A stretch of DNA of 64,000 nucleotides from Circinella umbellata (taxonomy: Eukaryota > Mucoromycota > Mucoromycetes > Mucorales > Lichtheimiaceae), in NCBI GenBank assembly GCA_025093555.1, contig JAIWNF010000040.1:248001-312000 (forward strand), read 5' to 3'. The notes under the pieces were generated by a model, which saw only the letters and a program-made list of their open reading frames with translations, was not told the origin of the DNA and did no database searches. A program made the translations under genes and the position numbers. Shown one piece after another: positions 53,401 through 64,000 of the stretch; the stretch's first letter is position 1; the number at the start of each line of letters is the position of its first letter.

Positions 53401-54905
53401 TTCCAACAATGCCATACCTTATTTTTCATATCATTCACCAAAATCAAGCCATAGAGCCGCTACTCGCTAATAACTTGTGTATTTTTTGTTCTGCCATTTT
53501 AAGCATTATAATTATACATACCTGTAATTGCTTGGCTAAAAAAAAGTCAAAAACGGGTTGCTTCAATGAATCACCAGATGCAATGTTGGCAATGATCATC
53601 AACACTGTTATTCGTCCTCCGTATAGATATCAAGAAATAATCCAGTTCGCATGTGCAACTACAATGAATACGAAAATGTAATCTATCTCACTTTGCTCTT
53701 AAAAGCTCACGACACAACAAAATACAAGAATGGCAATCAATTTTGTTTTTTGGACAAACTTTAATACTGTTTTTGGCGCAACTTTTTTTCGGGTAAGTAA
53801 TCATCATGGGAATGAATAGTGTACATTTGATATGCATATAAAATTACAAACTTAGTTCGACATATAAAACGTAAATATTTAAAAGTTCACTATGCACTAC
53901 ATATAACTCTTAGACTTTACTAAAATAATTATGCAATTGAAGATCATTTAATATTATGCTAGTAACAATGATGCACATGCACTGTGGTATTTGAATGCCT
54001 CGTCAGAGGTAGGAAGTTAAAAGAAATAAATACGGACGAGGTAAAATCTTCTACGTAGGACATTGTTATATATTATAGTCGTAATTTGGAAATTTGAATA
54101 AAGCCTACTTTTTCACAGTAATATATATAACGATATATTTATACTTTTTCTAATTCTATGCATGCTACATAGTTAATTACTTAATGGGAAATGATGAATA
54201 ATATACTTAGCATTTGAGATTAGTTATATTATTGAAAATGCTTTTGTAACTATTTACCTGAGTACCTCGGGGCTTGCATATCTTAGCCATGATACTGATG
54301 GGTATGTTTTTTAATTAAAGTTAACAGGGCACAAGTCATTGTTATCCCCTTTTACTCAGTTTTCTATTCTACCATTGAAATCTGTTCCCGCCAATATTTT
54401 AGATATTATCTCTTGTTTAATCTGTAACAAAAAGGTAATTTTCTCATAATACAATATGTACAACATGTATTCTGACTGTATATGGAGCAGCAAAAAGAGA
54501 TAGAGATATATAAGAGGTCACTGATAACATACAATAATGTCTAATAAATTCAAACTTAAAAGCTATTATATAATAGTTTCAAGATTATTAAATAATTGTG
54601 AGAATATATAATAGTACCAGCTTACTACATTATTGCTTATGATTTAAAACTTTTAACAAAAAACAAGATAATATACAGTGACATTTCACGATAAATATTA
54701 AGATTAAAATTCGTTTTAACATGACACTAAGTTCATTTTCCTGACCATATTTTCACAAAAGATAGCCATCACATTGAATGTATATAATTAATGTAATTAA
54801 ATATCATAATACTCTTTATTTATTTTTTAATTTATTATAAAATATGATAATTATCATATACTACTTATAATCAAATACAATAACAGAATTCACATTGTTG
54901 CATTT
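50489..54905. other. 4.4-kb gene-free region
   Basis: The first part is the promoter of the coiled-coil gene, with a (GA)n run at 50905-50931. The rest is AT-rich with scattered A/T homopolymers. Frames present are short and hydrophobic, without conserved features. No element ends were recognised. Confidence 0.45.
50905..50931. repeat. (AG)13 microsatellite
   Basis: A perfect AG dinucleotide run about 420 bp upstream of the coiled-coil gene's start codon. Confidence 0.9.
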
Positions 54906-55604
54906 CTAGTTCTTTTTTTGTCGTTGTAAGAAAAAGTAAAAAATACCATTTTCCTCAGATCCTTTAATATCGGAAGCACCCATGACCAAATCATCATTGA
55001 CATATCGTAAATGATCAATGGTAGGGATATCATCATAAAGCATAGCCGTAGACAAGACACCGCGGAACATAACTTGACGCAGCTGTTATAGAATAGTTTA
55101 TTACAATTAACTGTTAGTTATCAAATGAATATCTTATATAATTTGAATATATAGCTTTGGTTTAATAGTATTATTACGTACCTGTGCACGTCCAGTTTTT
55201 TCATACCAAATATGCTCCCCTGAATCATTCAACACAACAACAGGTTCAACATCTCTTTCTGATAAAAAGTTGATACCAACCCAACGAATCTCTTTCAAAC
55301 CTGGAATCTCAGCATGTCCGTCGTTTAAGCAATGACCATCCCATTTACCAAACAAAAACTTGGGATCATCAATAGGTTTTAATTTATTATATATTTCTTG
55401 TTCAACTGCTGGCTCAACAGGATCATTCTTGTTGATAACCAATTGAACGAATTTCTCTTCACTGTATATATAATTATGAATTAATAAAGTAATGACTTTG
55501 ATGATATATGCAGCATCTTTTGAATTTTATACAGATTAATAATTGTATTATTTCCAACACTGTCCATGCTTTAATATATAATAGACTTACGGCGTAGGAT
55601 TCAT
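54906..55604 (-). CDS. GXWXG/DUF4334 domain protein
   Basis: Three exons, 55604-55591, 55461-55182 and 55082-54906, encode 156 residues. The first exon is 14 nt (MNPT plus two bases). The GXWXG signature is FGKWDGHCLNDGH, followed by KEIRWVGINFLSERDVEPVVV. The C-terminal half, LRQVMFRGVLSTAMLYDDIPTIDHLRYVN with DLVMGASD, is the DUF4334 part, with the usual ending on a Tyr/Phe-rich strand (GIFYFFLQR). The family occurs in bacteria and fungi as a small soluble beta-barrel-like protein of unknown function, sometimes described as heme- or lipid-binding. The full usual length is present and all splice phases agree. Confidence 0.85.
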
Positions 55605-56832
55605 CTTACTAAATATTTTATTCAGGTAAAAAGAGAAGTCAAAGAATAATACCTTTTTATGTGCCGTGAGATTCAGGTTTTTACTTCTTTTTTTCCCAGT
55701 TTAATTATAAACTTTATTAGAGCTATTATATAGCTATACTGTGGTTATAAATAATCTGGTGAGAATAACAGTTGAGAATCTATTATAAAAAAAAGTTGGT
55801 TTCTGGTCTTTCTATTGTAGCCCCAACAAAAGAAACCAGTTACGTTTCATCTTATGATAGATGAAATTGTAACACGTTTTATTCGTGGCTGTTATATTTT
55901 ATAGTATACTGTTATAGAGTGATACAACGCTATCTTTTTTTAGAAACTTGTTCGTCTGATCATGTTTCCTTATGTACATTAGACACAGGCGGTCGCACAA
56001 AGAAAATAAGCAACTAGATAATTTTTGCATGAATATTCCGTTTCAATATTTCAAACTATATCAAGGTTGAAAGTTGCATAACCTTTGATAATGGTCACTC
56101 GTATATGATCTCATGGAATGATATTTGTAAAAATTAACAGCAATTATTATTAGTATACGTACACTAGCATTCAAAGTTATTAAATATATATATGTAGTAG
56201 GCTCTTACCCCCTTTCAAATAAATATTTTCTATCTGTACTCTTGAAAATTGTAAGTTTTATTTAAAATAGTGGTTACCAACCTACATAATAAAAATGCGC
56301 TTATTATATTATGATTTTCGAAATTCTAGGCCTTACGTATCACACGTATAAGTTATTACAGCAGTCTTTTTACTGGGATCGCCGAGTCATCTTGCGTATA
56401 ATACCAGTGCAACGATTATCCGGTTAAGCTCTTGTTTTACTTGTCATCAAATGAAAATATCGAATAGTTTTGTTGTATTATAAAAATAATAAAACCTTGT
56501 CACTTTCAAAATGACACAGTGATCATTCCAAGAATAACAGAGAAGAAAAATCTAAAAAATAGCAGTAACAGCGTAAATGTTTATACAAGGTGATAAGGTG
56601 TTATCTTTTTTGTGTAACATTTCCTTGCTAATAAAGTTTACATTCTCACAGTATGATACAAAAAAATCGCATAAAATATTTATATATATTTTTTTTCTGT
56701 TGTTGTTTCAGCATTATAAACGGACGTATCAAGCTAGCTTACGGACGTGGTTGCTAATAAGGTAAATAATGCTTTTAATCATGTTTATAATACATGCATA
56801 TTGTTGATTTTATCTACATCTTTTTTCACAAG

Positions 56833-56899
<67 letters not shown>

Positions 56900-57070
56900 T
56901 GTTTCTAAAAAAGGATCGGTTATAAGCGCCGCCAGAAAATACTATTTCCATTTTTGTTGATTTCATGCTAGTTATTTGTGATATGCACCGTGTGAAACTG
57001 TAGTTAGTAGAACTGTTTGTGACTGATCGGTCCGACTAATCATAAGCACTATCAGTTTTCTTTGGTTTAA
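55605..57070. other. intergenic region between divergent genes
   Basis: This AT-rich stretch lies between the GXWXG protein gene and the aldehyde dehydrogenase gene. It includes the compound microsatellite at 56836-56896, about 260 bp before the ALDH start. No gene was seen. Confidence 0.45.
56836..56896. repeat. compound (CA)16(GA)14 microsatellite
   Basis: A perfect CA run (56837-56868) passes directly into a GA run (56869-56896) in the ALDH promoter region. Confidence 0.95.
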
Positions 57071-57079
57071 TATATAAAG
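57071..57079 (+). promoter_or_regulatory. candidate TATA box of the ALDH gene
   Basis: TATATAAAG lies 85 bp upstream of the ATG at 57156, followed by a T/C-rich tract. Position and consensus support it. Confidence 0.5.
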
Positions 57080-57155
57080 TACTGTATAATATCGTTTTTC
57101 CTTTACCTTTTTCTTCTATCTTAATCCTCTTTTATTTTATTCGTGTTTTACTAAC

Positions 57156-59377
57156 ATGTCTGCAGATCTTCATCCCATCACTCTTCCAAACGGAAAAAAA
57201 CTCGAAGGTAAAAATAAGAAACCATATTTGCACATATTTATAATATTCAAAAAATATTGGTGGGTCTACACAGACTTCATTAAATTGACTAAATTTTCTC
57301 ATTTTTTATTATATTTAGTCCATACTCATCTCTTTATTAACAATGAGTTCGTCCCTGGTCATGGTCCGTTGATTGAAACCATTAACCCTGCCACTGAAGA
57401 AGTCATTTGTTCAGTGCACTCTGCTGATGAAAGTGATGTCAATGCTGCTGTTGAGGCTGCCGACAAGTGTTTCAACGATGTCTGGCGTAAGGTTGCTCCA
57501 GCTGAAAAGGGTCGCTTGGTTAACAAACTTGCTGATCTTATGGAACGTGATAAGGAAGAATTAGCTGCTTTAGATGCTTTAGATAACGGCAAGGCATACA
57601 CTGTTGCGCGTGATATTGATATTACTGAATCCATCGGTTGTTTCCGTTACTTTGCTGGTTGGGCCGATAAAATTCATGGTAAGTTTAAAAATGAATGAAC
57701 CATTGAGGAAAGGGAGAGGGAAGAAATATATGCTTATGGGTTTTAACATGCATCTCTTTTTTTCTTTTTAAAAAACAGGTAAGACCATTGATACCGTTGC
57801 CGATCGTTGGTGTTATACTCGTCATGAAGCTTTGGGTGTTGTCGGAGCTGTTATTCCATGGGTAAAAAAAGTTTATAATGATTTTTCCGTATTACTTGAT
57901 GTGGTGAAAATATGATTGCATCTTTTATTTCATTTATACTGATTTTTACATCATAAAATTATTGTACATAGAACTATCCAATCATGATGGCAGCATGGAA
58001 GTTTGCTCCTGCCCTCGCAACTGGCAACTGTGGTATGTGTCAGAATATTAAATTAGTAAGAATACTAAAAATATACTGATTTTGAAATATGCTGTTTATT
58101 AGTTGTCATGAAGACTTCCGAACTTACACCTCTTAGCATGCTCAAGTTTGCTGCTTTGTCCAAGGAAGCTGGCTTCCCTGCTGGTGTTGTAAATATTATT
58201 ACTGGCTATGGCCAGACTACTGGCAATTTCCTTGCCAATCACAAGTTGGTTTCCAAGATGGCTTTCACAGGTAACGTATATATTTAAATTATAAAATAAA
58301 AGTGTATATATGTGTACGGAAGGCGGTGAAGTATTCAATAATGAACTGGTATAATCTTATAGGTTCTACTGGTACTGGTCGTAAGATCATGGAATCTTCT
58401 TCTGCAAGCAATTTAAAGAAGCTTCAATTGGAATTGGGCGGCAAGTCTGCTCAAATTATCTGTGCTGATGCTGATTTGGAAAACGCAGCTGTCATGGCAT
58501 GTGGTGGTATCTTCAATAACCATGGTCAGAGTTGTAATGCTGGTTCTCGTATTTTGGTTCATTCATCGATATTTGACAAGTTCATGGAGCTTTTTGTTAA
58601 GGCTACTGATGATATTGTTCTTGGCTGTCCCTTCGCCGAAGGTATGTATATAAATATATATTTTTTCTTTTTACTCTACATCTTTTATATGAAAAAGAGT
58701 CAATATAAATATTCAACCCAGTTTTTTTTTCTTACTAAATGTACAAAAAAAAAAAAAATAACAACAATAATAGATACCTTCCAAGGTCCTCAAATCAGCA
58801 AGGCTCAATTCGATAAGATTTTGAACTATGTCAAGATTGGTCAAGAAGAAGGTGCTACGTTATATAAGGGTGGTAAGAGATGGGGTGATAAGGGTTACTT
58901 TATTGAACCTACTATCTTTACCAACTGTAAAAACAGTATGCGTATTATGCAAGAAGAGGTCTTTGGTCCTTTTGTCGGCATTGCTACCTTTGAAACTATT
59001 GATGAAGCTATTGCTATGGCTAATGACTCTACTTATGGTCTTGCCGGTGGTGTCTATACTTCTAGCGTCGATACCGCTATCCGTGTATCCAACGAAATTA
59101 AGGCTGGTACTGTGTGGGTAAGTGTTATCAAATCATTTTATAGCTTATTGTGCTGAACATGGAGTAAAAAAAACGTTATTGTGCAATTTCAAATGAAACT
59201 GATATTAATAACACATATAACACTATAAAGGTGAACACCTATGATATCTTTGATCAAAGCACTCCTTTCGGTGGTTACAAGCAATCCGGTTTTGGCAAGG
59301 AATTAGGCAAATATGCTTTGCAGGAATACACCCAAGTTAAGGTTGTCAAGTTCCAACTCTTGAACACTGGTTTATAA
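57156..59377 (+). CDS. NAD(P)+-dependent aldehyde dehydrogenase
   Basis: Eight exons, 57156-57207, 57319-57678, 57779-57861, 57972-58032, 58103-58270, 58363-58641, 58774-59117 and 59231-59377, encode 497 residues, the normal class 1/2 ALDH length. Conserved features are the N-terminal [40 protein letters not shown], the cofactor loop [12 protein letters not shown], the general base in [10 protein letters not shown], the nucleophile region GQSCNAGSR (catalytic Cys), [13 protein letters not shown], and [19 protein letters not shown]. It oxidises aldehydes to carboxylic acids. No transit peptide is evident, so a cytosolic enzyme (ALD6/AldA type) is likely. Codon choice is more biased toward C-ending and AAG codons than the neighbouring genes, which with the TATA box suggests strong expression. 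Confidence 0.95.
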
Positions 59378-59808
59378 ATTCGCTTATGGTTCTTTAGAAC
59401 GACTATTATCCTCCTTTTTCAATCCCTCTTAAAAAAATATTTCAATTCCTTCACACAGCACTCTATTAGTTATATAAATAAATATGATACCATTGATTCT
59501 ACCTTTCCCCGCCCCAAGTTTTATTTTCCAAAGTTAGTAGTAGCGCCAACGAGCAAGGAAACCTATTCTGCAAGATTAAAATATATATATATAGTTTATT
59601 ACATTATAAAACACAATTACACGTCAATATTTTTGGAGTGAAATGAAGAATATTATACGGACACAATCTTTCTATAAGAATGAACAACGTACATAAACAT
59701 TCATCATCATACACTATAAGCCCATTTTATTATACAAAACAGTTACGGGAATATATATATATATATATTATTTTTTATCCATTTTTATTAAAATGATTAA
59801 ATATTATT
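59378..59808. other. convergent 3' region
   Basis: Short AT-rich spacer between the ALDH gene and the ankyrin/coiled-coil gene. It includes a short AT run near 59754-59768. No gene was seen. Confidence 0.5.
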
Positions 59809-62800
59809 TTAGCGATGTACCAGTGAATGCTGAGATCGACTAAATGCACTACTTAAAGTAGAAGCTCTGGCAAGCATGCGATCCTGTTGATAGGATGAAA
59901 GTGAAGTAAAGCTTGATGTAGACATTATGGACATACGTCTCTTTTCCGTTCGTATGGCTGTATGGGCACTATTGGAAACGCGTTGTTTTGGCTTTTCAAC
60001 CAGCGGTCGAGAAGATACCACGGATGATCGCAAACTATTTTGCGTAGCAACTGAAATACGTTTGCTTGCATTGGATTCCCGTCGTGCTTGATCTTTGTTA
60101 ACAGCACTATAGATAAAAATTTACCATTTTTTTTTTAGAAACTCGTATAATCTCGTTGATGTAATCCGTTTTTAACAAGACAATCTAGTTTTCTTATTTT
60201 TATTTACCTTGGTGAATCAGTAGACAAAACACCACATTCACGATATCGCACACGTTCCATAAGTTCGGTCAATCGATCACTGACAGTAAGCAAAGAACCA
60301 TCATCCTGACCAACTAATCGATCCACTTGAGGTTCGATCAACCCTGATGCTAACGTTCGTAGCCTCTGGCCAATATTGTCCTGATCCCTTTGCAAATCTT
60401 CGATTGCGTCTTGCAAAGTTTCATGTACTGATTGTAACTGTTCTAATTCATGGATAATCCATTGATGTCGATCTTGTTCTTCTTCTCCTCGATCCTTTTT
60501 AGTTTCCTGTTCTTCCAAAGGCGGAGGTATTTCATTCGTTTCAACAATCTCAATACCTTCCGATACTTCTTCCACTACTTCCCACACTTTGACAATTTCT
60601 TCTTTACGATGTTTAACGATGGTTTCTAATTCTGTTTTGAGAGTAAAAACTTGATGTGCCACTTCCGCTGCATCATCATAGAGAGCATTCATTTGTGTGC
60701 GTGTCTCTTCTAAATCGGCACTAGCTTGATTAAGTGTTGTTTGAACTTCTAATAGTAATTGGCGGGATCGACCGATGTGATTCTTGGCTAAGACCTTGAG
60801 ACAGTATAAACTAGCATCGAGACGAGCAACAAGACATTGTAAAGCTAATTTGCTTGTAAACCGTTCATCAAGCCATTTGGGTATATAATCATTGCCGTTG
60901 CTTGAACCTACAGTGCTACTTGTATCATCCGATTCTTCTTCTTCGGATAAATAGACTTCATTGACAAAATTGACATCTTCTTTCCAATCCTTTTCAATCC
61001 GTACAACAGGCCCCATATCAGTTTCAAGACGTTCCAATAAGCCTTGTAGAAGTAATGGGGGTCGCACTTGACGAAGTAATTCTTGAACCTTCTCTAATCG
61101 TTTCTCTATATCATTGAGTTCAAATCGTAATTGTGTACGCTCGGATTCCAGATTCTTTTGCTTGTCAAACAAAGTCTGGGTATATGTGAGCACCTGAGTA
61201 AGTTCGCCACGGATATTTTCTTCTGTACGCTGTTTATCCGATCCTTCCAATTCATTTTCCAATTTTAAACACGTATCATACATTTTGCGTTTGTTAGTTA
61301 GTACTTGAGCCACTTGTTGATTGATTTGGTCAAGATCGTTTTGGATTTCGTGAAGATTTGAGTGTAAAATTTCAAAAGAAAGTTCGAGTTCATTCAATGT
61401 CGATTTTTTCGATAAACTGCGTTGTTTTCGTTGCGATTGTTGTCGCTGTTGTCCTCCAGAATATAATCGTGCAGCAGTAACTTGTTGCTGCCAATGCGTT
61501 TTGGTGTCACTTCTGGGATTTGTCGGTGTTGCTGCTGTTACCATGGAAGGTGGTGCTGGCATCATACTAATTTGTTTTTCCAAATTATCTGCTGAATTCG
61601 TTCGATTCAACACATTTCGCACAACCTTCCATTTCTTTTGAATTGTTTCACGAACTTCACCAAAATTGCTATCACCCTCCTTGCGATCACTAATTTCTTG
61701 TAAAACAGCGTCAACCATCTGTCCAATATCATGACATAGGCGACTAATATCTTCACGTGAATATAAAACCGGATCCACCGTTAAAGTATCCAAAATTGTT
61801 AAAGATTGTGTAATGTTAGTGATACTAAACATGAATTCTTCATCGGAATGGCACATTTCCGAACGTGATGATTGACGATTGATAGCTGCTTTACGAATTT
61901 GCTCCACTTGTATAATTAGTTCATCTTGATCTAATTCTAATTGACAAAATCGACCATCGATGCGTTCAAATACATCAAACAACTTTTCAACCTTATCGCA
62001 TTGAAGTTCGGACATATCCCAATCCGCTTGATGAATTTGTTCCACCTGTTCCAACTCTTCACGATAATGAAGCATGACACGTTCAGCACGTTGGTCTGTG
62101 GTATCAAACATTTCATGAGCTTCTTGCAATTCGTAACGTAATCGTGCAATGGTGGCCTGGACACGTTTTGTCGAGTCATCATACTCTTCTGGACTCATTT
62201 GTGAATTGTTAAGAATACTATCAGTGATTCGTGCAAGAGCTGATTCGATATTATCAGTGAAGGTTGTTTGATAATCAAAGAATGCTTTGAGAATTTTTTC
62301 GAAATCGCCATCAATGTCTTCTTCATCATCGGAATGTTCAAGAGATGAGGATGACCCACGACGCTTACTGCGCCACTTTTTGGATTTTTCAGCATTTCCA
62401 TTACCATTACGTTGTGCTGCTGCGACGGATGCTGATGCAGGTATTGCTCCCGGTCCTGAAGTAGTAACAGATGATTGTAGTGTGGAGCGTGATACGGAGC
62501 GCGAAAGTGATCCTCGATAATCGCTTGCTGTTTCCAATGGTTTAATGTTACTGCTGAGATAGGATGTAGATGACTTTGTTTTTAAAGATTGCTTACGTTC
62601 ATGTTCTAATGCTATTTTTTTATATTAGTCATTCATGATATAGATATATAAAAAATATCCCGTCTTTCTATGTTTGAGTGCGTATTCATACCTAGCATTT
62701 TGTTACGCGCTTCCTCAGACCGACACATATCAATAGGTGTCAATCCCTTCATATTCTTCAGTGTTAAATCCGCACCCTCCATAATTAACACCTCAAGTAC

Positions 62801-63988
62801 TTCTGGCACACCTCCAAATTCTGCTGCAAAGTGTAGTGGTGTATTACCATTTGGATCTGCAATATTAACAAGTGCACCTAAACAAATGAGCATTGACGCA
62901 CAGACTGCTAAATGCTGTGGCACCGTTGGCGCTGCCATAATATGTTTTGTAGCAGGGTCATTTGGTGTATCACTTGCTGATGATGAATTTGATCCAGAAC
63001 TTTGAATTGAAAATCGATTTCCATCATCAATAAAAGATGTTGTCGGAGATGTAGGCGAAGTTGCCATATTGTTGGGCTGTGATGAAAGTGAAGATAACGA
63101 ATTCATACGTGTTGGACGATGTACACTATTATTTCGCTGTCGATTACGTAACATGTTATTTGCATTGCTGTCGTTACCATTATTATTATTGCTATTGTTT
63201 CCCTTGTTATGACTCTTTTGAATACCCCACGAACGTCCATCTTTGTCCACCCCGATACGCGCAAGATGATGAAGAGCGGTACGACCTAATAGTGTTTGGG
63301 AGTTGACGTCGGCCCCAGCTTGATATAATAAAATAATGGTATCGATGGACGGTAAAGGTTTTGCTCGCATAGCATAATGAAGAGGCGTTAATCCTGTTTT
63401 CATATCGTGGTAATTTACAAGTAAAGGACCTGATAAAGCACGTTGATCATCACGTAGTGTTGGAGACCACAATAGTAAGGTCTGGATAATATGATGGTCA
63501 TGTTGTTTGACAGCTTGTAAGAATGCTGAACGAATGACCTGGATAACAGGTGTTGCAGCTTGATCTAGCAAGTCGATGTCTTTGAGCGAGTCGAATTGAA
63601 CGTGAGAAAGTGATGATGGATAGGATGGCAGAGATGAAATTAGTGTAGATAGTTTTGTATAATTTATTGGGTATTTGCATAATGGCATTTTGCCATGTAA
63701 ATGCTATATATAAATATAGATATACACATACAACATAAGTTTTTATTTTATTTTTTTATTTTGCGAATTTCATCTCTCTTTTGTATATCTGAAAATGAAT
63801 CAATAAAAAACACAAGTAACTCACAGTAAGTTCATGTCGTCTACAGCGCAAAGCTTCTTCACATAATTGAACAATTTCTGGACTTCTTCCAGCATATTGT
63901 ATAGCTGACCATCCGTGCGCATCAGTAATATCAGGAGAAGCATTATAGCTTAGGAGTGTTTTTACAATTGGCAAGTTACCATCACGAG
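59809..63988 (-). CDS. large ankyrin-repeat plus coiled-coil protein (5' part outside window)
   Basis: Four exons in the window, 63988-63825, 63703-62692, 62611-60208 and 60106-59809, join in consistent phase and give about 1290 residues. The start lies beyond the right edge, because a stop (TGA) precedes the AG acceptor at 63990-63989. The N-terminal part has ankyrin repeats (LPIVKTLLSYNASPDITDAH, TGLTPLHYAMRAK, GRTALHHLARIG, GNTPLHFAAEFGG, LTPIDMCRSEEAR) broken by an Asn/Ser-rich insert. Then come a Ser/Arg-rich linker, about 650 residues of coiled coil with a DUF-like helical array (FFDYQTTFTDNIESALARI, DELIIQVEQIRKAA), and a Ser/Arg-rich tail. The ankyrin part and the coiled-coil part look like separate genes unless the intron 62691-62612 is removed. 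Role unknown; a scaffold for cortex, septum or cytoskeleton is plausible but unproven. Confidence 0.82.
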
Positions 63989-64000
63989 CTAATCAGCCAA

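Noticed and set aside
53409..53681. 90-codon plus-strand frame in the 50-55 kb desert
   Set aside because: Somewhat mixed composition but no recognisable motif, start context or splice partners on either strand.

Overview
The window is nuclear DNA of an AT-rich, intron-dense early-diverging fungus, most likely Mucoromycota (Mucorales-like). Introns are mostly 60-100 nt with GTAAGT-like donors and TAG/CAG acceptors, many proteins carry Asn/Gln/Ser-rich low-complexity stretches, and the one retroelement ORF looks like the LINE ORF1 proteins I associate with Mucoromycota. The species cannot be named. There is no bacterial, organellar, CRISPR or rRNA signal, and I saw no convincing tRNA.

Layout. 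0.3-8 kb: a CCDC90/MCUR1-type mitochondrial coiled-coil protein (+), a short inositol hexakisphosphate kinase (+), a Set5-type SET/MYND methyltransferase (-), VTC1 (+) and ALG14 (-). 8-15.5 kb: a 19-exon PRP16/DHX38 DEAH helicase (-) divergent from ESS2/DGCR14 (+), two second-step/C-complex splicing factors sharing a 212-bp promoter gap. 18-27.5 kb: a transferrin-receptor/glutamate-carboxypeptidase-like membrane protein that lacks key catalytic residues (+), a disordered CUE-domain protein (+) and a sugar-porter MFS protein (+). 30.8-38.7 kb: an unrecognised Asn-rich protein (+), the GPI-GlcNAc transferase PIG-A/SPT14 (-) and a DHA1-type MFS transporter (-). 45-50.5 kb: a His/Asn/Ser-rich protein (+) convergent with a coiled-coil protein (-). 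55-64 kb: a GXWXG/DUF4334 protein (-), an aldehyde dehydrogenase (+) and a large ankyrin plus coiled-coil protein (-) that runs off the right edge.

The gene-poor blocks (15.5-18, 27.4-30.8, 34.3-36.4, 38.7-45.2, 50.5-54.9 kb) hold relics: a LINE ORF1 with two in-frame stops next to a 38-nt T tract, a decayed minus-strand reading frame around 40.2-40.6 kb, and a 187-bp hAT-type MITE candidate with an 8-bp target duplication.

Functional links. Inositol pyrophosphate synthesis (IP6K) and VTC1, a subunit of the polyphosphate polymerase that responds to inositol pyrophosphates, lie within about 5 kb. ALG14 and PIG-A are both UDP-GlcNAc-using steps of ER glycoconjugate synthesis. Exon boundaries were set by hand from splice consensus, reading phase and family conservation. 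For each multi-exon gene the summed exon length is a multiple of three, except the ankyrin gene, which is cut by the window edge. No undescribed multi-gene system is evident. The most unusual single features are the apparently dead M28B-family protein, a phase-required GC-AG intron in ALG14, and a P-loop placed on a 30-nt microexon in PRP16.
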